64,000 nt of DNA from positions 193,655,075-193,719,074 of the forward strand of contig OY821521.1 in the NCBI GenBank assembly GCA_963682025.1. The letters run 5' to 3'. Position numbers and translations under genes: made by a program. Below are positions 1 through 11,439 of this stretch, piece by piece; position 1 is the stretch's first letter, and every line of letters starts with the position of its first letter. The stretch comes from Cordilura impudica. Taxonomy: Eukaryota > Arthropoda > Insecta > Diptera > Scathophagidae. The notes below the pieces were generated by a model. That model ran no database searches. It was not told where the DNA came from and worked only from the letters and a program-made list of their open reading frames with translations.

Positions 1-61
1 AAGACCTTTTGTGGAGCTAGTTAGTGAAAAGCTTAACAAATAGGATAATTGTAGACACTCG

Positions 62-1015
62 TAAATTTGGTTAATGGGAGGAATTTTGACAATAATAATA
101 GTTTTATTAATAATATTGACAACAACAAAAATTTTGACAATAATAATAATTTTGTCAATAATATTAACAGCAATAATAATTTTGACAATGTCAATATTTT
201 TGTTAGTAATATTGACAATAATATTAATTTTGTTAATGATATTGGCAACAATAGTAATGTTGACAATAATAATAATTTTGACAATTATGCTTGCAGTAAT
301 AATTATTTTAACGGTAATATTGACAATAATAATAATTTTGACAATTGTAATAATTTTGGCAATAATATTGACAATAATAATAATAATTTTGACATTAATG
401 ACAATTTTGACAACAAAATACACAATAACAATAATTTTGATAATAATATTGAAAATAGTAAAAATTTTGAGAATGATATTGACAATTATAACAATTTGGA
501 CAGTAATATTGACAAGAAAAATAATAACTTTGACAATAATAATGAGAATAATAATTATTTTGGCAATAATATTGACAATATTAATAATTTTGATAACAGT
601 ATTGACAACAGTATTGATAATAATAATAATTTTGTCAGTAATATTGAGAATAATTATAACTTTGATAATAATATTGACAACAATAATAATTTTGATAATA
701 ATATTGGCAACGATATTGACAATAATAACAATTTTGACAATAATATTGACAATAATAATATTTTTGGCAATATTACTGTCAAAAATATTGTCAATAATAA
801 TAATGATGACAATAATAATAATTTTGACAGTAATAATTAAATTATAACACTTTTGATAATAATATTGACAATAATAATTTTGGCAATAATATTGACAGTA
901 CTATAAAATTTGACAATAATATTGACAACAATAGCAATTTTAACAATAATATTAATAATAATGATAATATTGACAGTATTATTGACAATAATATTAAGTT
1001 TGACAATAACATGTT
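62..1015. repeat. Minisatellite of AATATTGACAAT / AATAATAATTTTGAC units
   Basis: Short units built on AATATTGACAAT and AATAATAATTTTGAC repeat for about 950 bases. Three frames stay open: 67-840 plus (257 codons, Asn/Asp/Phe), 74-847 plus (257 codons, Ile/Leu) and two on the minus strand. Open frames of equal length on both strands are expected from a stop-poor repeat, so I do not call a protein. An Asn-rich protein in the first frame cannot be excluded, since its start (67) and stop (838-840) lie inside the array. Confidence 0.85.
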
Positions 1016-1204
1016 AATTGAGTTAAGAAAATAAAATTAATAAAAATTTCTTTACTCAGCTTGAAAAAACTAGATTCAGAACGGATTTATTTGGGTTTAA
1101 GTATGTACATGTACCTTCAACAAATGAGTCAATGAAATAAAATTTTTTAAATTATCAAATCTCGTTGTGGATGTATTGACTTATCATTTTTCAAAGGTTG
1201 AAGT

Positions 1205-1918
1205 CGAAAAAATTTCAATTTTATTATTTTTTATAAAAATCTTATTTTCGATCTTTATCAATTTAATGATTGAGTTTGAAATTGTTCAGGCTCAAGATCA
1301 AATGTTTTTACTTTAAATAAAGTAAAAGCATTAGCACATTTGTTTCAAAAATTGATCTATGTATATTCTGCATGACAGGTTATACAGCTGTTTCGGGAAG
1401 AGTCACCAACCCTCATCAGTAACCAAAAGCAGTAGATAGTTTGTTTGGTAAAAAGTTAAATTCATATATATTTGCTGAAAACAACCAAATGAGAATTCAA
1501 GCAAAAGTTATACTATTTAAGCCTCTTCCAATATAACAAACTAAAAATAGAACAACTTTGAAACAAATATGATTGTAGCGAGTACACATTGCATACTACA
1601 ATATACATGTTTGTTTTTGTCTTGAAAAAACAAGAAAAACAATTTGTTTTTGCTAAACTTACATTTAGCGTTAACGGCGTGCCCTCCGTATTTTTAATTT
1701 TATTATTTTTTATAAAAATCTTATTTTCGATCTTTATCAATTTAATGATTGAGTTTGAAATTGTTCAGGCTCAAGATCAAATGTTTTTACTTTAAATAAA
1801 GTATAACCTGTCATGCAGAATATACATAGATCAATTTTTGAAACAAATGTGCTAATGCTTTTACTTTATTTAAAGTAAAAACATTTGATCTTGAGCCTGA
1901 ACAATTTCAAACTCAATC
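1205..1918. repeat. Direct plus inverted duplication of a ~170-bp block
   Basis: The block at about 1214-1384 recurs. Its left part is copied directly at 1692-1800, and a longer part is copied in reverse complement at 1803-1916, including the segment ending GACAGGTTATAC. As a result 1746-1800 and 1861-1916 form a local hairpin arm pair. Nothing here resembles a protein; the short ORFs at 1513-1740 and 1589-1795 lie inside or beside the copies. It may be the remains of a foldback element or a rearranged insertion. Confidence 0.75.
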
Positions 1919-3328
1919 GAAAAAATTTCTTTAAAAATAATATAAAGAATAAAATGTCCTTAAACACTGTAATATATATGGTCTAGAGATGACGAAGAAA
2001 ATGATACAAGGAAAGGTTTTAACGTATATTAAAAGGGCTAATCCAATAAGAGTGCACGATATAATTAAAAAGAAACACAGTTTTTCAATCGAGCGATGAT
2101 ATTTTTATTGCATTGTCAACGTACTTGTTCAAACTATGTATGGAATAAAATACCAGGCATATGGCCCCTACTCCTCTGATCTCAGGCCCATGCACTTTTC
2201 ATGAAATTTTGCCAAAGATGTGGGCTCTACCTCAATTTTGTCGAAGAGTGAAATGTGCAAATGAAAATGCCAAACCTTTTTGACGTTTTGAACATATTAT
2301 TACACATACTTCACCAACCAACAAATTTATTTATTTTTTTCTAAAAAATGTACTGATTCCTCTGGTGGGATGACAATATGTATAACAAATGAAGAATATC
2401 TGCTGATTAGAAATAAATATTTGTTTAATTTTATTATTTGATTTAATTCCTTAATATGTTGAAATATATTTGACAATTTTTAATTAATTTATATTATATT
2501 TTAAAATTCATTTAATACTTTTTCTTGCATAAATTTAAACATAATTAATATTTATTTTTTTTTATTTTATTTAGAAAATTTCAAATATATTATCAAAATT
2601 TGAATATAATTTATTTTTCCCATTAATCAGAAAGCAAATTTTCTGCAAATACCATTGTCTCGGAACGACCCATATTTAATTAAAACTTCGCGTTAAGTTT
2701 CAGCCTTAATTGTTGAGTTTGTGGTCGTCCCTTTGAATGTCATCGTTAGTTTGCCATATATAATAATATAAAAGAAGATAGACAAACTCATGCTCACAAA
2801 CACACATACAAACACACATGTGTATAAGTTGTGTTGACACCTTTACTTTGCGCTTAAAATATTTATTGTATGTATTTAAGAGTCAGTGCGTACATCCACG
2901 ATTATGTGTGTGTGTGTAAATATATGTTGAAATGTCTTTGGAGATTTAATTAAGGCAACTTAATTGTTTTGCATAATTTCGTACAATAATTTATAAACAG
3001 GAATTTAGTTAAAGGAAATACTCGCTTTGAATCAACTTTTGGAAAGAGTATTAATAATTAGATAAATTAGATAAAAATTAGTCATTATAAAAATTAATAT
3101 CGATTCTGAATGTGGCTATATGAGACTGTTAAATATAAGACTGCTCCAAAACATAGCTGGCCTTGAAGTTCTTTTTTGTCCATTTTTTGACTTAATATCT
3201 TTTGAGTATCTTCAAATAATTCGTAACGTTTATATGTGGTTGTATTATATATTTTTAGTCCTTTAAACTCCAGGGGAACAAATGTCAAGCACAAAGGTCT
3301 GATATATTCTCCTATTATCTGAATATAA
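1919..3328. other. Gene-free AT-rich stretch
   Basis: No coding region is supported. The stretch has poly-A/T runs, short (CA)n and (TG)n tracts near 2795-2925 and a weak Tc1/mariner-like peptide around 2158-2230 that I did not accept. A 66-codon minus-strand ORF at 3094-3294 resembles no family I know. Confidence 0.5.
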
Positions 3329-3694
3329 TCTATAATATTAATAGGCTAGGCGATTTCTTGTGACTACCATTTTGTCCCGATTTTGACCAAATTTATATTA
3401 TTTGAAAGGTATTTCTTTTTAGCTGTTCCCAATGTTTACAGATTTTTAATTTTTTTTTTCTTTATTTTGAATAAATGGCATTTAAAGTTGGTACTAACAC
3501 ATATATAAAATTATACAATGCTATGTGTATGTTTATTAAATTTGTTAATGTGCTTGTAATGAAGATGAGTTTGCTTTTTGTGTTGATTTTTGAATTGGCT
3601 ATAATTGATTAGCATACTTTTAGGGTATTTCTTTAATAAAAAAATAACATTTCATAGAATTTGCGTTCGAATTTCGAGGGCTGGAATCTGCTAG
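3329..3694 (+). mobile_element. Short non-autonomous Helitron-type element, copy 1
   Basis: It starts TCTATAATATTAA and ends GGAATCTGCTAG, flanked by A on the left (3328) and T on the right (3695), as expected for Helitron insertion between A and T. Twelve bases before the terminal CTAG there is a short near-palindrome around TTCGAATTTCGAG. Two further copies with the same ends lie at 9161-9525 (minus) and 38132-38487 (plus). No protein is encoded, so it would have needed enzymes from elsewhere. Confidence 0.7.
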
Positions 3695-4080
3695 TTTCTA
3701 TAATTTCATCTCCATCCAGGATCATCTAGAGCCGGGTCTTCTGTATATAATAAAAAAAAACTTATAAAGCAGCTTGCCACTATTCAATTAAATCTGCCTT
3801 AATTAGAATATTTGAAGTTTTAAAACTAACATATAAAACAATATTAAACATTAACCTTCCTCTTTTTTTTACACCACTCAACAAAAACTGATTAATTTAC
3901 AAAATTTATGTACATTCATAAACATTAGGCTGGAGCGATAAAAACCTTGTTTGAATTCAGCTTTAAGATAAACTTATATAAGTCGATAGAAAAGTGCAAT
4001 ATAACAAATTTTAGGCCGATGGCTTTTAATCCCCAAAGCCAATAAATTGCAAAGTGTTGATAATCTATTCTTTTGTTAAT
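3695..4080. other. Gene-free stretch
   Basis: I see nothing beyond AT-rich sequence here. Confidence 0.5.
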
Positions 4081-5640
4081 TGAATGCACTAAAGAAAGGT
4101 ATTTTTCTTTTCTTATTTTTGAAAAGGTATTTTTTAAGAAAAGTGACTCTTAAGAAAAGGTACCTTCTGCAGAAAATGTAGTTTTTAAGATAAGGTACAT
4201 TTAGAAGAAAATATACTTTTTAAAGAAAATGTACTTTTTAAAGAAACGAAAAATTTAAAGGAAATGCACTTTTTAGGAAAAGTGATTTTTTTTTCAAGAA
4301 AACTCCTTTTTCGTGGCATTTTTGTTTTAAAGAAGCGGTACTTTTATAAAAAATTATTCTTTTTTTAAATCTATTTTTTCAAGAAAAAGAAGTTACATAA
4401 GAAGCGCTATTTTTTCGGAAAAGGTAATTTTTTAATTAAAAATGTTATTAGGGAAATGCGTTGTTTAAGAAAATTTTATTTTTTCAGAAAATTTACTTCT
4501 TCAAGCAAATGACCTTCAGTAAAAAAATGTACATTTATAAAAAAAATATATTTTTTCAAGAAGTAATTTTTTAAGAAAATGTACTTTTTTAAGAAAAGGT
4601 ACTTTATTAAGAAAATAAACTTTTATAAAAAATAAACTTTTATAGAAAAGAAAAGAAAAGAAAAGAACAGAAAAGAAAAGAAAAGAAAAGAAAAGAAAAG
4701 AAAAGAAAAGAAAAGAAAAGAAAAGAAAAGAAAAGAAAAGAAAAGAAAAGAAAAGAAAAGAAAAGAAAAGAAAAGAAAAGAACAGAAAAGAAAATAAAAT
4801 AAAATAAAAGAAAAGAAAAGAAAAGAAAAGAAAAGAAAAGAAAAGAAAAGAAAAGAAAAGAAGAGAAAAAAATTTACTTTTTATGAGTTTTTTAAGTTTT
4901 TTTTAAGCAGAGCTATTTTTTCAAGAGAAGATACTTAAAAAAAAAAATTTTTTTTAAAAAATGGGGTTTTTTAAAATAGGTACATTTTACGAAAGGATAA
5001 TCTTTCAAAAAAGGCACATTTTAAAAAAGGTACTTTAAAAAAAGTATATTTTAAGGACAAAGTGCATTTATTTTCAAGAAAAGCTCCTTTTTTTAGAAAA
5101 GGTACTTTTTTAAGAAAAGGTACTTGTTTTTAAGAAAAATATTTTTTTAAGAGAAGGTGATTTTAATTAAAAAAGTACTTTTTACGAAAGTGTAATTTTT
5201 TTAGAGAATGCACTTTTTTTAAAAAAGGCACTTTTTTAGAAAATAAAAATTTTTAAGAAAAAGTAGTTTTTTTAGAAAATATACTCTTGAAGGAAAAAGT
5301 ACTTCTTTCAAGAAAAGTTCACTTTTTAAGAAAATATACTTTTAAAGAAAAGATGCTTTATAAGAAAAAAACACTTTTTTTTAGAAAAGCACTTTTTCTA
5401 CATTTTTCAAGAAAAGTTCCCTTTTGTAAGAAAGGGTACTTTTTAAGGGAAGGTAATTTTTTTTAAAAAAAGGTAATTTTTCAAAAAAGGCGATTTTTTA
5501 AAAAAGTTATTTTCTTAAGAAAAGTGGCTTTTAAGAAAAGTTTTGTTTTTAAAATAAGTATTTGTTGACAAAATATACTATATATATATATAAAGGCAAA
5601 TTTTTAAGATAAGATACTTTTTTAAAGAAGATACTGTTTA
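4081..5640. repeat. AAGAAAAGGTAC satellite-like array
   Basis: Degenerate repetition of TTTTTAAGAAAAGGTACTTT with a period of roughly 18-25 bases, diverged but recognisable through most of the region. The unit is nearly self-complementary around GGTAC. An (AAAAG)n block sits inside it. Related arrays occur at 6450-6715, 58950-59410 and 62640-63255. Confidence 0.8.
4648..4865. repeat. (AAAAG)n microsatellite
   Basis: About 40 near-perfect AAAAG units with a few AACAG and AAAAT variants. It probably arose by slippage from the AAGAAAAGG core of the surrounding array. Confidence 0.95.
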
Positions 5641-6215
5641 TAGTTTAATTTTTCCGACAGGTTGTTTTATAGTTCGGGATCAGTATTAAAGTATCCTTTC
5701 AAAAAGCTATTAAACTTCTAAATCGAGTAAAACCTCGCCTAGATATAGCAAATGCCCCAGACCACTTTTGTGCTAAAAAAACTAGCTCATGAAATTTGAT
5801 GGCATTTTTTTCAACTTGGAGAAATTAATTACAGCCATAATATCTCTATACTTATAAGTACTCAGATATGAAGTATCGTTTTATTACCACGTTGCTAACC
5901 TATTGCGCATTGAGACCGGAAATGGGAAATTTTTTCGATAAAATTTTCAAAACTCCTTTTTCAAGTTTTAAAAAATTTTCTTAAACAAAATTTATAAAAA
6001 TGGATCTGGCTCTATAAGGTTTTGTTAAGTGCATGTTGCAGATTAACTGAGTGAATTTTTTAGTAAATCCCTCCGCCAGAATTTTTTTAACAAGGAGTTT
6101 ATTATTGCGGATTTCGAGGAAAATGGGATTTTTGTAAAAAATTCTGTAAATATACTCTTTCTAAATACTTTGTATCAAAAATTCTTCACTTTTCTACTTT
6201 TAAATGTTATATTTT
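5641..6215 (+). repeat. Dispersed repeat, copy 1 of 2 (pair at 49440-50010)
   Basis: From TTCGGGATCAGTATTAAAG through the stretch containing CCAGACCACTTTTGTG and CTATTGCGCATTGAGACCG to TACTTTTAAATG, this block aligns in the same orientation with 49440-50010, with many substitutions and small indels. No ORF, terminal repeat or RNA-gene signature was seen. It is presumably an old unclassified transposable element. Confidence 0.75.
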
Positions 6216-6712
6216 ACAGCAGCGATCTTTTTAAAAATCACGAAGTTTTCTATAAATTGCGCGAATCGATGACTGATTTTTAAAATAAATTTGAATAACT
6301 TTTAGCACAGTGTGTCAGTTCGTTTGGCAGCTAACCTTTTCGTAAGTTATACCTAGCCAAAAACACACTTTATATTGTTTGTATTTATGAAAATAGATAC
6401 AAGCTTAAACAATGCGAATCGCATCACGATTTTGCGGGGACCGTGCTTAAAAAAGATACTTTGCCGAAAAAGGAACTTTATTATGAAAAGGTACTCTTTT
6501 CGTAAAAAATTTGCTTTTTTAAGAAAATGTACTTTTTAAGAATACGTATTTTTTTAAAAAACGCATTTTTTTAGAAAATACACTTTTTTAGGGAAACGTA
6601 TTTTTTAAACAAAATCTTACTTTTAAAAAATTTACTTTTTTGTACTACTTTTCTTGAAAGAGATACTTTAAAAAAACTACTCTTCTTAAATTCTTTATTT
6701 TAACTCATACTC
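6216..6712. repeat. Continuation of the AAGAAAAGGTAC satellite
   Basis: The first ~230 bases hold nothing recognisable. From about 6450 the AAGAAAATGTACTTTTT-type units resume and run to 6700. Confidence 0.6.
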
Positions 6713-7340
6713 TCTGTCTGTCTGTCTGTCGTGGGTCAACCCCATTCCCCCTTATCCAATTGATCTGAAACTTGGCCCATAGTTTTGTTGTTAAAAAAGA
6801 ATAATTTTGGGCTAGTCACGCACAGTCACGCATAGTAACGCACAGTCACGGAGTGATTTAAAACTCATTTCCCCTTATCCGATCGATCTGAAACTTTGCC
6901 GATAGACTTGCTGTGAAAAAAGATTAACTTTGACATAGTCACGCACAGTCAAGCATAGTCACGCACAGTCACGGAGTGATCTAAATGTCATTTCCCCTCT
7001 TCGAATCTATCTGAAACTTGGTCGGTATAAAGAAATATTAATTTCGACATAGTCACGCACAGTCACGTAGAGTCACGCACAGTCACGGAGTGATTTAAAA
7101 CACATTTCACTTATCCGATCGATCTGAAACTTGGCTGATAGACTTACTGTGAAAAAAGATTAACTTTGACACAGTCACGCACAGTCATGCATAGTCACGC
7201 ACAGTCCCGGAGTGACTTAAACTCTATTTCTCCTCATCCGATCGATCTGAAACTTTGTCCATATACTTTTTGTGACCAAAGATTAATTTTAAGATAGTCA
7301 CACACAGTCACGCACAGTCACGGAGTTATTCAAAACTCAT
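6713..7340. repeat. ~120-bp tandem array with internal AGTCACGCAC repeats
   Basis: Five units can be phased on GATCTGAAACTT at about 6762, 6885, 7008, 7121 and 7244, a spacing of 114-123 bases. Each unit also carries three or four copies of AGTCACGCAC and ends CACGGAGTGATTTAAA. The array begins beside a (GTCT)n tract. The unit core, CCCCTTATCCGATCGATCTG, resembles the interior of the DINE-like family B copies near 44765-44810 and 11560-11610, so the array probably grew from such an element. Confidence 0.85.
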
Positions 7341-8959
7341 ATGCATAAGTAAAGAAAGAGTTTTAATAAAAACTTTGTATTTATGGGTTAGATTATTTTA
7401 TTAATGTACTTTCTTAAGAAAATGTTCTTTTTTTAAGATGATTCCTCATAGAGCCATAGTTAGGTTCGAAAGTGATGAATGATACATTGTGACTCCATCC
7501 TATTAATAAACCAAAAATAGAATAACTTTCCTTGTTTTTGGGTTTATATTTTACATCAATATTATTGGTAATAAATCATCAATATAATAAATTTCGTTGC
7601 CAACTACTAAATATATTACATCATATTTCGCATATACCAGCACTCATAAAACACTCATGCAGTCAAATATTTCGACAAACATAAACATTCTCGCACACAT
7701 ATAAGCGAGAACAATAAATGAGTTTTTTTTTATACTTAATAACTACTAAAAGTTTATTTCATATTGAATAGAAAACAAACAATCAAACACTTGTGCACAT
7801 TTAGGCAGCCATATACCAAAAATAATGCATTATACCTGGCTATATGCACAAAAACACACAAATGCATACACAGCCACACACACACACACACACACACCCA
7901 CTTATATGCCAACCAACATATTTTAAAAATCAACTTTCAACATTGTATACCTCAACAATCAACATGGTTATGGTTGAAAGTACTTTTAGCTTTTGATGTT
8001 TGTTCCACAGTGTATGTTTGTTTTTATGTTTCCTTAATTTTTTTTATTGTTGTTGTTGTTGTAAATTTTTTATTTTCTATATAGTTGTTGCTGTTGGTTC
8101 TAGGCATTGTATTTTGACCTCATATGGATGCGTGTGTGTAGGCTTGTAGACAAATATTCATCGTGTTTCTGAGCAGGCAAACAAATAAGTCAGTCAGCCA
8201 GTTATTCATGTGAACAGCAAGTCAGCCAGCCAACCACCCACCCAGTCCATTAAGTTCGACCTAGTCAGAGAGTTGAAAAGTTTTACTTCAACATTTTGTG
8301 CAAAATGTTTGTTCCATAATACTAGACATATTTATAATAACTGATTTCACTACAAAAACATTAGTATTTCGCCGACCTATATACGAGTATATATAAAAAA
8401 TATTGCTAAAAGAATATAACAACAACAACAACAACAGCAGCAGCAACTCAAAACCCACACAATTTTCCCATCATGTGTGTCTGAGTTGAACTGTACTGGA
8501 CCATGTTATGTTTGAATACTTTTGCCAGCCATACATGCGTAAGCAGTCAGTCAGGCCCACAAAAATTAATTGATTGGAAAATTAATAAGAGCGTTTCAAA
8601 GGAAAAAAAATCGAAAAAAAAGTACAAGTAGTTGTTGCCTTTTTTTGGTACGATTTACTTTTATTTATATGTAGTTCTTCTTGTACATGCAAACATAGTG
8701 CTGTTAATATCTTATACAAAAAAAAAAAAACGAACATAGTTTATTGTTGAACAGCCAATGATCGATTTGGAATAACATTAAGTTAAATTGCATAAAATTA
8801 TAAAATTAAAGGGATACTAGTAAATCCCGTCATGCATTGCTACGTCATTAATAACGATATATACACTGTTTCAAGACTCTTTCTACCATACAATTTCAAA
8901 AGTGTGATATACAGTGACTAGTAACAGAATGGGAACTTTTAACAAAATAATGGATCAAT
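7341..8959. other. Gene-free stretch with microsatellites
   Basis: It contains (CA)n at 7876-7896, (TTG)n near 8047-8062 and (AAC)n/(AGC)n near 8420-8446. The 106-codon ORF at 7764-8084 is built on the CA run and is not credible as a gene. Confidence 0.6.
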
Positions 8960-8984
8960 AAATTAAAAATTCTTTTTGATTTAT

Positions 8985-9158
8985 TTAAAAAAGAAAAAAA
9001 ATATTAACACAAAATAGCTTAACTTCAGAAAGAAATAACAAAAATTAAAAGTATTAATTTAGTATTTTAGTATTTAAGTATTTAAAAAAGAAAAAAAATA
9101 TTAACACAAAATAGCTTAACTTCAGAAAGAAATAACAAAAATTAAAAGTATTAATTTT
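8985..9158 (+). repeat. Tandem duplication of ~75 bp
   Basis: The block running from AAAAAAGAAAAAAAATATTA to AAAAGTATTAATTT at about 8986-9060 is repeated at about 9084-9158. The short linker has (AGTATTT)-like units. It lies immediately next to the Helitron-type copy that begins at 9161. Confidence 0.85.
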
Positions 9159-9160
9159 TA

Positions 9161-9525
9161 CTAGCAGATTCCAGACCTCGAAATTCGAGCGCAAATTCTA
9201 CGAAATTTTATTTTTTCATTTAATAAAGACCCTAAGGGTATGCTTCACAATTCAACTCATTTTAAATGTAGAAAATAAACTCAACACAAACACATTAACA
9301 AATTTAATAAACACACACATAGCATTGTATAATGTTATGTATGTGTTAGTAGCAACTTTAAACGATCATAACTCCAAAAAAATATTCCAGACGATGAAAA
9401 TCTGTAAATCTGGGAAACAACGAAAAAGAAATACCTTTCAAATGATGAATTTTTTGTCAAAATCAGGGTAAACCTGTGAAACTTACATCGTCACAAGAAT
9501 TCGCCTTGCCTTTTAATATTATAGA
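9161..9525 (-). mobile_element. Short non-autonomous Helitron-type element, copy 2
   Basis: Read on the minus strand it starts TCTATAATATTAAAAGGC at 9525 and ends GGAATCTGCTAG at 9161, flanked by A and T. In this copy the pre-terminal hairpin CTCGAA-A-TTCGAG is perfect. It aligns over its whole length with copies 1 and 3. It encodes nothing. Confidence 0.72.
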
Positions 9526-9607
9526 TGCTGTTGACATTAATTTTTATGCTGTTACACAGTGATACAAGTAAGAATGAAACAGAAAAACCGGGATGCGATA
9601 CTTTTTT

Positions 9608-9700
9608 ATACCCTCCACCCCAGTGTGCAGAGGGTATATATAAGTTTGTCATTCCGTTTGTAATAATTAGAAAAAAAAAATTTTTGGACCCCATAAAGAA
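9608..9700 (-). mobile_element. 3' end of DINE-like family B element
   Basis: Reverse complement of 44974-45062: both contain GGGGTCC, an A/T run, AACGGAATGACAAACTT, TATATATACCCTC and a terminal GGAGGGTATA. The matching upstream part appears at 11440-11640 on the same strand. This suggests one element split by the non-LTR 3' end at 9703-11040. Confidence 0.6.
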
Positions 9701-9874
9701 CTTTACTTTAGTTTAGTTTATTAAATTTCAATTTCTAATACAAGATACAATATCTTATAAATTACAGTATTAGAATCAGACAAGTTAAACAGACATTGTA
9801 TATAAATAAATTAATTATACTTAAAATAAAATTACAATTATAACAAAATCTTAAAATTTTTAAACAATACTAAA

Positions 9875-10667
9875 ACAAGTAAGAAAATTATAGTAGGTCT
9901 AGACCGACTATACGATACCCTATACCATGCCTTTAGAGATCCTATATCTCAGACTCAACTAATTTCACATAGAAAATAAGCATAAACTAAATTTGAGTGG
10001 GATTTTTATTAATTTTTTCGGCTGCAGATATGAAAAAGTTCATATCGGATGCTATATCTATATGGGGACTAGGCCCAAAAATGGACCGATCCTGACCATG
10101 TTTGGTAAAGTCTCTTGTATTTTGCAAAAATATATACAAACAAAATTTGAGAAGAATCAGTGCAATATTTTTGTTTTTTGATAGATTTAAGTGAAGATCG
10201 GGAAGCAGCTCTATATGGGGCCTATGACTAAGAGTTGTCCAATAGGGATCATTTTTGGACTACTGATTAATGGATGTACTATATACATACAAACCCAATT
10301 TGACTAAGATTTGTATGATAATTTGGATCTTATGGCAATATATGTTGATTTCATAGGGGTCATTTGTGTGGGGACTAGGTTTGAAAATGGACCGATTCTC
10401 ACCAATTTCAATGTCGTTCATTCTACGGCCGATAAAAGTTTAAATACCAAATTTCATCAAAACATATTCATATTTGCGACCTGCAGTTTGATTACAAACT
10501 TTACATGGACACACAGACGGACGGACGGACATCGTTAAATCGAATCAGATAGTGATTCTAATTCGATCGGTATAATTAAAGATGGGTGTAGGTCACATAT
10601 TTTTGGTTGTTACAAACAGCAGCACAAAGTCATTATACCCAAACCACATAGTGGTATAAGGTATAAA
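9875..10667 (+). mobile_element. DINE-1/mini-me-like element, family A, copy 1
   Basis: It begins ACAAGTAAGAAAATTATAG and then CGACTATACGATACCCTATACCA. It ends with ACATGGACACACAGACGGAC, a (GACG)n tract, a conserved core containing TGATTCTAATTCGATCGG, and GTGGTATAAGGTATAAA. The subterminal ATACCCTATACCA and the terminal GTGGTATAAGGTATA are inverted repeats of each other. A GTCY tract next to a conserved core is the known signature of dipteran mini-me/DINE-1 elements. The other copies are at 29061, 39841, 48491 and 56321. Confidence 0.75.
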
Positions 10668-10739
10668 CATACTACATATTATGATGAATTCAATTACTTT
10701 AAGATATCGGCATTTAATAAAAATTAAGACAAAAAATTA

Positions 10740-11033
10740 CGAAAAAAGTTAAAACAATTTCCTAAAATATATTGCGCTGCTAGTGCGTTGAATATTCTAG
10801 GGTAGTTGGTTCCAGAGACGAATAGTTAAAATAAAGAATTGACACTCAGAAGCATGGTCATGGTGTCGGAATTGTATTATGGAGTTTCCTCTAGTCGATC
10901 TTGCAAACTGTAAATGTTGAAAAAGATAATTTGGTTCCCTAGTCATAACAAAATTGTGTAGAAATATGAGATTTCTTAACTTAAGGTAATTACAAAAGGA
11001 GATGTTCAATACACGACATGAGTACTGGGACAC
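10740..11033 (-). pseudogene. C-terminal fragment of a non-LTR ORF2
   Basis: The peptide has the usual order of an ORF2 tail: a Leu-rich stretch reading NYLKLRNLIFLHNFV, then EPNYLFQHLQFARSTRG, then RLWNQLP near the end, and continues past the first stop-free frame to about 10740. LWN-LP close to the C-terminus is common in jockey- and CR1-like proteins. Endonuclease and reverse transcriptase are absent, so the copy is dead. The clade is uncertain. Confidence 0.5.
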
Positions 11034-11439
11034 ATGATCAAATTTTCTAAGGCTAAAAGTGTAGCTTATGATGTTATTGAAAGTTTGCTATTTAAAATTG
11101 TCTAAATCGGTTGATTAGGTCACGAGAATTGAATGAAGAAGTAAAAACAAGTCTTGAAAAAATATGATTTGTCTATGTTGTTCTTGTCACGATCACGCCC
11201 TCAATAGGATAACTGCGGCGCTCAGTTTTAGTGAGAATGATTGGCTGACATCATGAGATGGTTTCTATTTTAAAAATCATGAAAATCAGTTTAATAGGTC
11301 CCGAGAAATCGCTCAAGAAGTAAGAAAAATATTGAAAAATATATGTTTCTGTATTGTTAATCCAAATTTTTTATTGTTGTCATAGCTGGACTTGTTGTTT
11401 TTGTGGTCGTTGTGGTAATAATATAATAAAAACTAACCC

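Larger units (their letters stand above)
9703..11040 (-). mobile_element. 3' end of a non-LTR retrotransposon, interrupted by a DINE-like element
   Basis: The minus strand holds the C-terminus of an ORF2-type protein (10797-11033), then a 3' untranslated stretch ending AATAAACTAAACTAAAG near 9706. The untranslated part is interrupted by the family A element at 9875-10667. Only the 3' end is present, as expected for a 5'-truncated insertion. Confidence 0.55.

Noticed and set aside
67..840. 257-codon Asn-rich ORF as a protein-coding gene
   Set aside because: The region is a short tandem repeat open in several frames and on both strands, so the ORF carries no evidence of coding.
2158..2290. Peptide resembling the YSPDLxPMxF motif of Tc1/mariner transposases
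   Set aside because: Only about a dozen residues match, with a stop nearby and no upstream nuclease blocks or terminal repeats found.
7764..8084. 106-codon plus-strand ORF
   Set aside because: Its middle is a CA-run His-Thr repeat and no conserved domain is visible.
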